Assembly: GCA_031431335.1 (NCBI GenBank)
Contig: JANPDG010000065.1
Coordinates: 1 to 33,250, forward strand
From: JAAFIP01 sp031431335
GTDB lineage: Bacteria > Pseudomonadota > Gammaproteobacteria > Burkholderiales > Burkholderiaceae_C
Length of the DNA: 33,250 nucleotides
Direction: 5' to 3'
A program made the position numbers and the translations under genes. The notes under the pieces were generated by a model, which saw only the letters and a list, made by a program, of their open reading frames with translations, was not told the DNA's origin and made no database searches. This document shows, in pieces, positions 15,507-23,187 of the stretch. Position 1 is the first letter of the stretch. Every line of letters starts with the position of its first letter.

Positions 15507-16109
15507 ATGGCGACTCAGCTGGGTCTCACAGGCGGTATTGGCAGTGGCAAAAGCACAGTTGCAGCCTTGTTTGCTGAGTGCGGCGCAAGCATCATCGACG
15601 CAGACGCCATCTCACGCCAATCTACCGCGACTGGCGGTAGCGCCATAAAGGCTATTGAACGCACCTTTGGTGCTGCCATGCTGGCGTCCGATGGCAGCCT
15701 TGACCGGGATGCCATGCGCGCCCTGATTTTCAGCCAACCTGTAGCCAAAGCCCAGCTCGAGGCGATCATCCATCCACTGGTCGGCCAAGCTATCGCTACG
15801 CAGCAGCAGGCGGCTGTCCAAGCGGGTAGCCGTCTGGTTGTAATTGATATTCCGCTGCTGGTGGAATCGGAACAATGGCGTCTAAAACTCGATGCTGTTC
15901 TAGTGGTTGATTGCTCTGTAGAAACGCAAATTCAGCGGGTCATGCAGCGCAGCCAGTGGACACGCGCACAGGTAGAGCAAGTGATCGCGGCGCAAGCCAG
16001 CAGGCAGCAGCGTTTGGCAGCGGCAGATGCCGTGATTTGTAACGACGGTATAGACCTCGCAACACTTAAGCTGCAAGTGCGCGAAACTGCCGTGCGCTTC
16101 GGGCTATGA
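15507..16109 (+). CDS. coaE: Dephospho-CoA kinase
   Basis: The 200-residue cytoplasmic kinase phosphorylates the 3'-OH of dephospho-CoA, the last step of CoA synthesis. The P-loop GLTGGIGSGKST is at the extreme N-terminus, followed by IIDADAISR and DIPLLVES, both family hallmarks. The reading frame is open upstream to 15456, but I chose the ATG at 15507 because the fold begins immediately before the P-loop and the upstream part overlaps pilD. It lies 13 nt downstream of pilD and upstream of zapD and yacG, a conserved block that suggests co-transcription. Confidence 0.95.
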   Translation: MATQLGLTGGIGSGKSTVAALFAECGASIIDADAISRQSTATGGSAIKAIERTFGAAMLASDGSLDRDAMRALIFSQPVAKAQLEAIIHPLVGQAIATQQQAAVQAGSRLVVIDIPLLVESEQWRLKLDAVLVVDCSVETQIQRVMQRSQWTRAQVEQVIAAQASRQQRLAAADAVICNDGIDLATLKLQVRETAVRFGL

Positions 16110-16133
16110 TTGCGCCCTAGAAAGACAAGCCCT

Positions 16134-16892
16134 GTGATTGTTTACGAATACCCCTTTAACGAACGCTCTCGTACCTATTTGCGCCTCGAACACTTGTTTG
16201 AGCGTATGGGCATATTGCTGTCCCGCGAGAGCGCGCTCGACCACCACTACGCCTTTGCCACGATTTTTGAAATTATCGAGGTAGGTGCCCGATCTGACCT
16301 GAAGTCTGAAATTCTCAAAGACTTAGAAAAGCACAAACAGCTTTTTAACAGCTATCGCGGCAACCCCGCCATTGCAGAGGACGCGCTCAATGAAGTGGTG
16401 GGCCAGATTGAAGAGGCCTACGCGGGCCTGAACGGGCAGCCCGGCAAAGCAGGCATTGCACTCAACGACAACGAATGGGTGGTCAGCGTACGCAGCCGCA
16501 TCGGCATACCGGCTGGCACTTGCGAGTTTGACCTGCCTGCTTACTACCACTGGCAGCACCACAGCGCTGACAAACGCCGCACCGACCTCTCTCGCTGGGC
16601 CTCCACACTATGGCCACTAGCGCAGGGCGTGAATTTACTTCTCAAACTAATGCGTGACACGGGTTCCCCGCAAAAGGTGATGGCAACCCACGGGCAATAC
16701 CAGCAAACCCTGCCGCAAGGCCGCAGCTTTCAGCTCATGCGCCTGCGTATCAACCCCGATCTGGGCCTGATTCCAGAAATCAGTGGCAATCGGCTCATGG
16801 TGTCCGTGCGGCTGCTGCGCGAGGCAGGCGACGATAAGCTGCCTGTGCCTTGCGCCGAAGAAGTCGGCTTTGAAGTGACTTTATGCGCCTAA
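16134..16892 (+). CDS. zapD: Cell division protein ZapD
   Basis: The product is ZapD, which crosslinks FtsZ filaments at the division ring. The N-terminus IVYEYPFNERSRTYLRLEHL is characteristic, followed by the alpha-helical domain and the beta domain with CEFDLPAYYHWQ. Starting at the GTG at 16134 gives 252 residues, close to the family length and aligned with the usual MI(L/V)YEYPFNE start. A TTG at 16110 would add eight residues not seen in relatives. It lies 24 nt after coaE and 12 nt before yacG. Confidence 0.93.
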   Translation: MIVYEYPFNERSRTYLRLEHLFERMGILLSRESALDHHYAFATIFEIIEVGARSDLKSEILKDLEKHKQLFNSYRGNPAIAEDALNEVVGQIEEAYAGLNGQPGKAGIALNDNEWVVSVRSRIGIPAGTCEFDLPAYYHWQHHSADKRRTDLSRWASTLWPLAQGVNLLLKLMRDTGSPQKVMATHGQYQQTLPQGRSFQLMRLRINPDLGLIPEISGNRLMVSVRLLREAGDDKLPVPCAEEVGFEVTLCA

Positions 16893-16904
16893 AAGGACGC
16901 CGTG

Positions 16905-17138
16905 ATGAGCCTGCCCACGCCAGAAGACAAGAGTAAACCCAAGTCGCCTGTCGTCGCCTGTCCCACCTGCAAGGGCGATAGCGTGTTTGCAGCCAGCAAC
17001 GCTTGGCGGCCTTTTTGTAGCGAACGTTGTAAAGACCTCGACTTCGGCGCTTGGGCCAGCGAGTCGTTTCGCGTACCCACCTCTGCCCCACCGCCGGACG
17101 AATTGTTTGGCGACGCCAAGCTCGAGTACCCGCATTAA
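16905..17138 (+). CDS. yacG: DNA gyrase inhibitor / zinc-finger protein YacG
   Basis: The 77-residue protein has an intact CX2C-X15-CX3C zinc site (Cys19, Cys22, Cys38, Cys42) in ACPTCKG and FCSERCKDLDFGAWASE. The E. coli homologue binds GyrB and inhibits gyrase. I chose the ATG at 16905 over the adjacent GTG at 16902 because AAGGA lies at a better distance. It is the last gene of the pilB-yacG series. After it come a copy of the 62-bp repeat and a bidirectional terminator shared with rpmG. Confidence 0.93.
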   Translation: MSLPTPEDKSKPKSPVVACPTCKGDSVFAASNAWRPFCSERCKDLDFGAWASESFRVPTSAPPPDELFGDAKLEYPH

Positions 17139-17190
17139 GCAGGCCTGTGCTTGCAAGATGGAGCACTGGGCATATGCCCCAAGTCATTTC

Positions 17191-17252
17191 TGGAAGAAAA
17201 ATAGGCGGTTTTCCGACGTGGATATTGAATAGTTAGCTATATATTTAATAGC
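17191..17252 (+). repeat. 62-bp intergenic repeat, copy B
   Basis: This copy lies 52 bp beyond the yacG stop, in the convergent gap between yacG and rpmG. It matches copy C at 55 of 62 positions and copy A at 50 of 62, with the 18-nt core identical. The terminal arms GCTAT and ATAGC give a 5-bp stem. Confidence 0.9.
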
Positions 17253-17330
17253 ATTTTATTCAAATCCTCTGCACCCCTACACCCGATGCAGGTCGCTACC
17301 TGTCACTCCAGAGGTATGGCCACAGACGTA

Positions 17331-17358
17331 AAAAAACCGCTCAATTGAGCGGTTTTTT
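17331..17358. terminator. Bidirectional intrinsic terminator between yacG and rpmG
   Basis: A perfect palindrome consists of six A, then ACC-less core CCGCTCAATTGAGCGG, then six T. It gives a GC-rich stem followed by a T-run on either strand. It lies 15 bp beyond the rpmG stop on the minus strand and can also end plus-strand transcripts from yacG. Confidence 0.88.
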
Positions 17359-17372
17359 ATAAATGGGCTCAA

Positions 17373-17540
17373 TTACTTGAGTTTCACTTCTTTGTATTCC
17401 ACGTGCTTGCGAGCTTTTGGATCAAACTTGCTGATCAGCATCTTCTCGGGCATGGTTTTTTTGTTCTTGGTTGTGGTGTAGAAATGGCCGGTTCCCGCAG
17501 TGGATTCCAGCTTGATTTTTTCGCGTCCGCCTTTTGCCAT
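17373..17540 (-). CDS. rpmG: 50S ribosomal protein L33
   Basis: A short frame of 55 residues begins MAKGGREKIKLESTAGTGHF and ends EYKEVKLK, with YTTTKNKK and KFDPKARKHV between. This is a full-length L33 of the type lacking zinc-ribbon cysteines. A good ribosome-binding site (AAGGAG) precedes the ATG. It follows rpmB after 11 nt and ends just before the bidirectional terminator, so rpmB-rpmG is a two-gene operon of 50S proteins. Confidence 0.96.
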   Translation of the reverse strand: MAKGGREKIKLESTAGTGHFYTTTKNKKTMPEKMLISKFDPKARKHVEYKEVKLK

Positions 17541-17551
17541 GGTGGTTCTCC

Positions 17552-17785
17552 TTAAGCTTGGCCGCGTGCGCGCATGTCAGCGAGCACAGCATCGATACCG
17601 TTTTTGTCGATCAAACGCAAAGCTGCGCTGGTCACGCGCAGGCGCACCCAACGGTTTTCGGTTTCGACGAAGAAACGGCGGTATTGCAGGTTAGGTAGAA
17701 ACCGGCGCTTGGTTTTGTTGTTTGCGTGGGACACATTATTGCCCACCATGGGTTTTTTACCCGTTACGTCACAGACGCGTGCCAT
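17552..17785 (-). CDS. rpmB: 50S ribosomal protein L28
   Basis: The product from the ATG at 17785 is 77 residues, the usual L28 length: MARVCDVTGKKPMVGNNVSH, TKRRFLPNLQYRRFF and VTSAALRLIDKNGID. The frame is open 26 codons further upstream, but GGAG at the right distance before 17785 and the conserved MARVC start decide the call. The rpmG gene follows after 11 nt. Confidence 0.96.
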   Translation of the reverse strand: MARVCDVTGKKPMVGNNVSHANNKTKRRFLPNLQYRRFFVETENRWVRLRVTSAALRLIDKNGIDAVLADMRARGQA

Positions 17786-17923
17786 TTGAAGCACTCCTTC
17801 AGATATCAAATTAACGGCTCTTGCCGCACCTCGCTCTATGGGTGACTTTAAAAGAAAAGGCACCGATCAGCGGTCTATGTGTCCCACTTTCATGAGGCAC
17901 TGCCAAATTTATGACAGCCTATG

Positions 17924-17929
17924 ATTATA
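17924..17929 (-). promoter_or_regulatory. Possible -10 element for rpmB-rpmG
   Basis: A perfect TATAAT on the minus strand lies about 140 bp upstream of the rpmB start. No good -35 hexamer sits at 16-18 bp. If used, it gives an untranslated leader of about 130 nt, in which I see no obvious structure. Confidence 0.4.
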
Positions 17930-17997
17930 ACCCGCTAGAGTCCTATTACTTGGGTAAAGCGCGTAGACCAATGCCCAAACTACGCTTTCGGGCAGTT

Positions 17998-18945
17998 TTA
18001 GGCTGCGTTTTGCTCTAAAAACCGCTGGGCATCGAGCGCAGCCATGCAGCCCGTGCCTGCGCTGGTAATGGCCTGGCGGTAGACATGGTCTTGCACATCG
18101 CCAGCCGCAAACACACCCGGCACGCTGGTCATAGTGGCCATCCCCTTGAGGCCTGATTGGGTCACTATGTAGCCGTCTTGCATCTCTAGCTGGCCTTTGA
18201 AGATGTCCGTGTTAGGCGAATGACCAATGGCAATAAAGCAGCCTTTGAGGGTCAGATCCTCAGTGGTGCCGTCCGTAGTGCTTTTCAGGCGCACGCCCGT
18301 CACGCCCGAGGCGTCGCCCAGTACTTCGTCTAGTGTGTTGAAGGTTTTGAGCACAATCTTGCCTTCTTTAACCCGCTCCATCACTTTGTCGACCAAAATC
18401 GGCTCGGCTTTGAATTTGTCGCGGCGGTGCACCAAATACACCTTGCTGGCAATATTGCTCAGGTACAGCGCCTCTTCCACTGCCGTATTGCCGCCACCCA
18501 CCACGCAGCAGATCTCGCCTCGGTAAAAAAATCCGTCACACGTAGCGCAGCCACTCACGCCGCGGCCCATAAATGCCGTCTCCGACGGCAAACCAAGATA
18601 TTTAGCCGATGCGCCAGTGGCCAAAATCAGCGCATCACAGGTGTAGATACCTGAATCGCCCGTCAGCTTGAAGGGGCGCTTGGAGAAATCAACCTTGTTA
18701 ATGTGGTCAAAAATAATCTGGGTTTTAAAACGCTCTGCGTGCTCTAAAAAACGCTGCATCAGCTCCGGGCCTTGAACACCATGCACATCTGCGGGCCAAT
18801 TGTCCACCTCAGTGGTGGTCATCAACTGGCCGCCTTGGGCGATGCCTGTGATGAGCACAGGGTTCAAGTTGGCGCGGGCGGCGTACACTGCAGCGGTGTA
18901 GCCCGCAGGGCCTGAGCCCAAAATAAGTACCTTGGCATGGGTCAT
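17998..18945 (-). CDS. trxB: Thioredoxin reductase
   Basis: The 315-residue flavoenzyme passes electrons from NADPH through FAD and a redox disulfide to thioredoxin. The FAD-binding GSGPAGYTAAVYAARANL is at the N-terminus, the redox-active CATC is at residues 133-136 (SGCATCDGFF), the NADPH-binding motif is GGGNTAVEEALYL, and the C-terminal FAD segment is FAAGDVQDHVYRQAITSAG. Length is normal. It is divergent from the Crp/Fnr-type gene; the 192-bp gap holds several inverted repeats. Downstream, an imperfect hairpin at 17957-17988 lacks a T-run. Confidence 0.97.
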   Translation of the reverse strand: MTHAKVLILGSGPAGYTAAVYAARANLNPVLITGIAQGGQLMTTTEVDNWPADVHGVQGPELMQRFLEHAERFKTQIIFDHINKVDFSKRPFKLTGDSGIYTCDALILATGASAKYLGLPSETAFMGRGVSGCATCDGFFYRGEICCVVGGGNTAVEEALYLSNIASKVYLVHRRDKFKAEPILVDKVMERVKEGKIVLKTFNTLDEVLGDASGVTGVRLKSTTDGTTEDLTLKGCFIAIGHSPNTDIFKGQLEMQDGYIVTQSGLKGMATMTSVPGVFAAGDVQDHVYRQAITSAGTGCMAALDAQRFLEQNAA

Positions 18946-18975
18946 AGAAAAAACCTGTAACGGATTTTGTAGCTA

Positions 18976-18988
18976 AATTGCCACAATT
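18976..18988. repeat. Small palindrome in the trxB upstream region
   Basis: AATTG-CCA-CAATT, a 5-bp inverted repeat with a 3-nt centre, lies 31 bp upstream of the trxB start codon. It contains CACAAT, which recurs twice in the same intergenic region (see 19012-19075), so it is a candidate operator half-site. Inference. Confidence 0.3.
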
Positions 18989-19011
18989 AGAGTAGAGTTT
19001 GGCTTAGGGGT

Positions 19012-19075
19012 CGCACAATCAAGAGCTGATACAACGTAAGTGCTTGAATTTCTTTATCTTACGTGACATTGTGCG
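19012..19075. promoter_or_regulatory. Nested inverted repeats upstream of the Crp/Fnr-type gene
   Basis: The outer arms are CGCACAAT (19012-19019) and ATTGTGCG (19068-19075), 8 bp each. The inner arms are ACGTAAG (19034-19040) and CTTACGT (19058-19064), 7 bp each. Both are perfect. They lie 62-126 bp upstream of the regulator's ATG. They could be operator sites or, if transcribed, a leader stem. The sequence shows symmetry only; the role is inferred. Confidence 0.55.
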
Positions 19076-19137
19076 CAGCTAGTTTGCAAGACAATGATTT
19101 TAATGCGTCGCAGTAAAAACTATTTTGAGGGTCAAGA

Positions 19138-19812
19138 ATGTCCATGTTATCTAACTTAGAGCTGATTCGCCGGGTGCCGTTGTTTTCGATGCTCACCCCG
19201 ACCCAAGCCGAATCGGTAGCTGATGCGGTGATCAAACGACGTTTTAAGCGCGGCGAGCTGATCGTAGAGCAAGGCAAAAAGTCTAACGCCCTGTTTATCA
19301 TCTTGACTGGCCGCGCCCGCGTGCTCACCACTGACACGCGCGGCCGTGAGGTAATTTTGGCAAATTTAGCCCCCGGCGACTATATTGGCGAGATGAGCTT
19401 GATCGACAATGAGCCCCACTCAGCCAGCGTACGCGCAGAGGTGCAAACCGATGTGCTGATGCTGGGCCGTGTCGAGTTTGCCCGCTGCCTGCCCGAGAAC
19501 ACCTCGATGGCCTACGCCGTGATGAAGGGCCTGGTGCAGCGCCTGCGCCACGCCGACCGCAAAATTGAATCGCTGGCGCTCATGGATGTGTATGGCCGCG
19601 TGGCCCGCGCGCTGATTGAGGCGTCTGAGCCTGATGCAGACGGCCAAGCTGTAATCCGCGACAAGGTATCGCGCCAAGATTTGGCCAAAATGGTCGGTGC
19701 ATCGCGCGAGATGGTCAGCCGCGTGATGAAAGACCTCGAGGAGCGTGGCTACATCGAAACGCTGGAAAATAACTCGGTGCTCATCAAAGAGCGCTTGAGC
19801 AGCTTGGGCTAA
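19138..19812 (+). CDS. Crp/Fnr-family transcriptional regulator
   Basis: The 224-residue protein has an N-terminal cyclic-nucleotide-binding fold (about 5-120, with GDYIGEMSLIDNEPHSASVRAE), a dimerisation helix and a C-terminal winged helix (SRQDLAKMVGASREMVSRVM, then YIETLENN). The recognition helix keeps Arg, Glu and Arg in CRP-like positions. The phosphate-binding cassette has His-Ser where cAMP-binding CRP has Arg-Ser, so cAMP binding is doubtful. The N-terminus lacks the cysteine cluster of FNR, so oxygen sensing by an iron-sulfur cluster is unlikely. GAGG precedes the ATG. It is divergent from trxB and 94 bp upstream of ftsK. Ligand and targets cannot be assigned. Confidence 0.9.
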   Translation: MSMLSNLELIRRVPLFSMLTPTQAESVADAVIKRRFKRGELIVEQGKKSNALFIILTGRARVLTTDTRGREVILANLAPGDYIGEMSLIDNEPHSASVRAEVQTDVLMLGRVEFARCLPENTSMAYAVMKGLVQRLRHADRKIESLALMDVYGRVARALIEASEPDADGQAVIRDKVSRQDLAKMVGASREMVSRVMKDLEERGYIETLENNSVLIKERLSSLG

Positions 19813-19906
19813 GTCGCCCCAGCATGCGGCTGGTGGATAAAACAGCGCCGTAACAGGTGTTGCAGAGCCTCCGGCCACTGTGAGATAGGGTAAGCTTGGC
19901 TTAGCA

Positions 19907-22327
19907 ATGACTTACTCTCTCGACACCCTCCATTCTTCTTCCTCCAAACAGCGCTCTTCCAAGGCGAACTCTAGCGCACCTGCGCGCTCGGCTGGACTAG
20001 CTTTTGCGCACGAAATTGGTTTGCTCATCGGTGCCTTGGCCTTGATTTTTTGGCTGCTTGCCTTGGTCAGCCACACCAGCGCCGATGCTGCGTGGTCGAC
20101 GTCGGGCTCGGGGGCTTTTGCCACTGCGCGCAACTGGGGCGGACGGCTGGGCGCTTGGCTAGCGGATGCCAGCTACTATCTGCTGGGCTACTCAGTGTGG
20201 TGGTGCGTGTTGGCCTCTATCAAAGTGTGGGTCTCTTCGCTTGCCAGTTGGTTGCGGGGCCCACAAGCCGTCGATTTGCCAGCGCATGAGCTGACGGGTT
20301 ACTCCAAATGGACGCATTGGTCGCCCAGAGCGCTGTTTTGGGTAGGCTTGGTCGTGTTGCTACTGGCCAGTTGCACGCTCGAATGGTCGCGCCTGTACCG
20401 CTTTGAGGCCCGATTGCCGGGCCACGCGGGTGGCGTGTTGGGCTATTTGGCCGGTGGCTTTACTGCTAAATGGCTCGGCTTCACAGGGTCAGCGTTGATC
20501 GGTATCGGCTTGGCGGTAGTGGGCGCGGCTTGGGCTTTTGGATTTTCGTGGGCGCGCTGGGCCGATGGTCTCGGCGCAGCTATCTACAGCCTATGGGAAC
20601 AGCGCCGCGAGAAGCGTGAAGTGGCCCAAGATATTGCCATGGGCACGCAGGCTGCGCGTGAGCGCGAAGAGGTGGTCAACGTCGAGCGCGCCGAGATCGA
20701 AGAGCTGCACCCCGCCCCGCTCATCATGCCAGCCGCCGCGCCTCGCATGCAAGTAGAACCCACCTTGGTCGACATATTGGTCGATGTGCCGCAAAGCGCC
20801 CGCGTGGCCAAAGAGCGTCAAAAACCCCTATTTAGCGACATGCCCGACAGCAAACTGCCGCAGGTAGATTTGCTCGACGGCGCCCAGCTGCGTCAAGAAA
20901 CCGTGGCGCCTGAGACGCTGGAGATGACCAGCCGGATGATTGAGAAAAAGCTCAAAGATTTCGGCGTTGAAGTGCGCGTGGTGGCTGCGCTGCCAGGCCC
21001 GGTAATTACCCGCTACGAAATCGAACCAGCCACGGGCGTTAAAGGCTCTCAGATCGTGGGCTTGGCGCGTGATTTGGCGCGCTCACTCTCGCTGGTCTCT
21101 ATCCGTGTCGTAGAGACGATTCCTGGCAAAAACTACATGGCGCTCGAGCTGCCTAATGCCAAGCGCCAGTCCATCAAACTCAGCGAGATTTTAGGCTCGC
21201 AGGTGTACAACGAAGGCAAGTCGTTCCTCACCATGGGCTTGGGCAAAGACATCATGGGCGCCCCGGTGGTGGCCGACCTGGCCAAAATGCCCCATGTTTT
21301 GGTGGCGGGCACCACGGGTTCAGGCAAGTCTGTGGGTATCAACGCGATGATTCTGAGCTTGCTGTACAAAGCCGAAGCGCGCGATGTGCGGATGTTGATG
21401 ATCGACCCCAAGATGCTGGAAATGTCGGTCTACGAAGGTATTCCGCACCTGCTAGCTCCCGTGGTGACCGACATGCGCCAAGCCGCGCATGGCCTGAACT
21501 GGTGTGTGATGGAGATGGAGCGCCGCTACAAGCTGATGAGCAAGATGGGTGTGCGCAACCTGGCTGGCTACAACGTGAAGATGGATGACGCCAAAGCGCG
21601 TGGTGAATTCATCTACAACCCCTTTTCACTCACGCCCGACTCGCCTGAGCCACTTGAGCGCCTGCCGCATATCGTGGTGGTGATCGACGAGCTGGCCGAC
21701 CTGATGATGGTGGTGGGTAAAAAAATTGAAGAACTGATTGCCCGGCTGGCGCAAAAAGCCCGCGCTGCAGGCATTCACCTGATTTTGGCCACTCAGCGCC
21801 CCAGCGTGGATGTGATTACGGGCCTGATCAAGGCCAACATTCCCACCCGCATCGCCTTTCAGGTATCTAGCAAGATCGACAGCCGCACCATCCTCGACCA
21901 AATGGGTGCAGAAGCTCTCTTAGGCATGGGCGACATGCTGTACATGCCCAGCGGCACGGGCCTGCCTGTTCGCGTGCACGGTGCCTTTGTCAGCGACGAA
22001 GAGGTCCACCGCGTTGTAGCGTATCTCAAGGAACAAGGCGAACCTAACTACATTGAAGGCGTACTGGAAGGCGGCACAGTCGACGGCGAGGATGGTTTGT
22101 CACTGGACGGTGAAGGCGGCGGCGGGGAGAAAGACCCGATGTACGACCGCGCTGTAGACATTGTGCTGAAAAACCAAAAGGCTAGTATCTCCCTGGTACA
22201 GCGGCATTTGAGCATCGGCTACAACAAAGCCGCTAATTTGCTCGAGGCCATGGAAAAGGCGGGTCTGGTCACTGCCATGAACGGCCGTGGGCAGCGCGAG
22301 ATTTTGGTTCAGGGCGGTAGAGACTAG
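19907..22327 (+). CDS. ftsK: DNA translocase FtsK
   Basis: The 806-residue protein is a short-linker FtsK. The N-terminal quarter holds about four membrane helices, followed by a charged linker (about 225-340). The RecA-like motor has Walker A GTTGSGKS near residue 468, VVVIDELADLMMV as Walker B, and LATQRPSVDVITGLIKANIP. After a Gly/Glu-rich spacer, the gamma winged-helix domain (DPMYDRAVDIVLKNQKASIS to the end) reads polar KOPS sequences. FtsK pumps chromosome DNA at the septum and activates XerCD at dif. The ATG at 19907 has no strong Shine-Dalgarno sequence. lolA follows after 87 bp, an ftsK-lolA order common in proteobacteria. Confidence 0.97.
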   Translation: MTYSLDTLHSSSSKQRSSKANSSAPARSAGLAFAHEIGLLIGALALIFWLLALVSHTSADAAWSTSGSGAFATARNWGGRLGAWLADASYYLLGYSVWWCVLASIKVWVSSLASWLRGPQAVDLPAHELTGYSKWTHWSPRALFWVGLVVLLLASCTLEWSRLYRFEARLPGHAGGVLGYLAGGFTAKWLGFTGSALIGIGLAVVGAAWAFGFSWARWADGLGAAIYSLWEQRREKREVAQDIAMGTQAAREREEVVNVERAEIEELHPAPLIMPAAAPRMQVEPTLVDILVDVPQSARVAKERQKPLFSDMPDSKLPQVDLLDGAQLRQETVAPETLEMTSRMIEKKLKDFGVEVRVVAALPGPVITRYEIEPATGVKGSQIVGLARDLARSLSLVSIRVVETIPGKNYMALELPNAKRQSIKLSEILGSQVYNEGKSFLTMGLGKDIMGAPVVADLAKMPHVLVAGTTGSGKSVGINAMILSLLYKAEARDVRMLMIDPKMLEMSVYEGIPHLLAPVVTDMRQAAHGLNWCVMEMERRYKLMSKMGVRNLAGYNVKMDDAKARGEFIYNPFSLTPDSPEPLERLPHIVVVIDELADLMMVVGKKIEELIARLAQKARAAGIHLILATQRPSVDVITGLIKANIPTRIAFQVSSKIDSRTILDQMGAEALLGMGDMLYMPSGTGLPVRVHGAFVSDEEVHRVVAYLKEQGEPNYIEGVLEGGTVDGEDGLSLDGEGGGGEKDPMYDRAVDIVLKNQKASISLVQRHLSIGYNKAANLLEAMEKAGLVTAMNGRGQREILVQGGRD

Positions 22328-22414
22328 CTTTTTCAGCGTATGAATGGCTTTGTTGCGTGAATTGGGTAAATCGCGTTAGCAATTGAAACTTATTTCTTCA
22401 ACGGATGGCGGTGT

Positions 22415-23053
22415 ATGAAACTCTTTTTTACTGCGTTTTTAATAGCTATTGCGTCCCTTTCTGCTGCGGCAAACGGCCTAGATAGTTTAGAAAAATTCCT
22501 CAAGTCGACCCAGTCAGGTCGGGCAGAGTTCAACCAAACGGTCACTTCGCCTGCGCGTGAAGGCCAAGCACCCAAGATCAAAACCTCCAGCGGAAATTTT
22601 GAGTTCGCGCGGCCCAACCGCTTTAAATTTGTCTACAAAAAACCGTTCGAGCAAACCTTGGTCGCAGATGGCCAAACTCTGTGGATGTACGACGTGGACT
22701 TGAACCAGGTCAGCGCCAACAAGCAGGCCAATGTCTTGGCCAGCACACCTGCTGCCATCATTGCATCTTCGGGAGATTTGAAGTCACTGGAGCAGCACTT
22801 CAGTCTCAAATCAGCGCCAGATGCGGACGGCAACAGCTGGGTGGTGGCGACACCCAAGGCCAAAGATGGCAGCCTGCAGAGCATTCGTGTGGGCTTTAAG
22901 ATCAGCAGCGGCGAATTGGCCAGCCTGGACATTTTGGACACCTTTGGCCAGCGCTCGGTGCTTAAGTTTGCCAAAGTAGAGGTCAACCCTGCTTTGGCAG
23001 CAGACGCCTTTAACTTCAAGCCGCCTGCTGGCAGCGATGTGATCAAGCAGTAG
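22415..23053 (+). CDS. lolA: Outer-membrane lipoprotein carrier protein LolA
   Basis: The 212-residue protein has a signal peptide (MKLFFTAFLIAIASLSAAA, cleaved near residue 19). The mature part begins NGLDSLEKFLKSTQSGRAEF and includes SGNFEFARPNRFKFVYKKPF and LWMYDVDLNQVS, the LolA fold that takes lipoproteins from LolCDE and hands them to LolB across the periplasm. Length is normal. The ATG at 22415 fits the signal peptide. It lies just downstream of ftsK. After its stop comes repeat copy C, then cobS. Confidence 0.94.
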   Translation: MKLFFTAFLIAIASLSAAANGLDSLEKFLKSTQSGRAEFNQTVTSPAREGQAPKIKTSSGNFEFARPNRFKFVYKKPFEQTLVADGQTLWMYDVDLNQVSANKQANVLASTPAAIIASSGDLKSLEQHFSLKSAPDADGNSWVVATPKAKDGSLQSIRVGFKISSGELASLDILDTFGQRSVLKFAKVEVNPALAADAFNFKPPAGSDVIKQ

Positions 23054-23106
23054 ATGTGTTAGTGGGCGGTAGATTGGTATGTTGCAGCGCTCATTACTAT
23101 TTGAAT

Positions 23107-23168
23107 ACTATTAAATTAATAGCTAACTATCTAATATCCACGTCGGAAAAATGCCTATTTTTCTTCCA
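23107..23168 (-). repeat. 62-bp intergenic repeat, copy C
   Basis: This copy is inverted relative to copies A and B and lies between lolA and cobS. It matches copy B at 55 of 62 positions, with the 18-nt core unchanged. Its terminal inverted repeat is longer (CTATTAA and TTAATAG around one base). The TGGAAG end is 19 nt from the GTG start of cobS, similar to the placement of copy A before proB. Confidence 0.9.
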
Positions 23169-23187
23169 AAATCATTCAATTACATTT

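Noticed and set aside
17957..17988. Terminator downstream of trxB
   Set aside because: GCGTAG/CTACGC arms exist with a 13-nt loop, but there is no T-run on the minus strand.
19126..19136. FNR box TTGA-GGG-TCAA just before the Crp/Fnr gene
   Set aside because: The half-sites are separated by 3 bp and lack the TTGAT/ATCAA fifth base; the GAGG is better explained as the ribosome-binding site.
23054..23187. Cobalamin riboswitch upstream of cobS
   Set aside because: The gap is only about 134 bp, half of it the 62-bp repeat, and I see no B12-box-like sequence.
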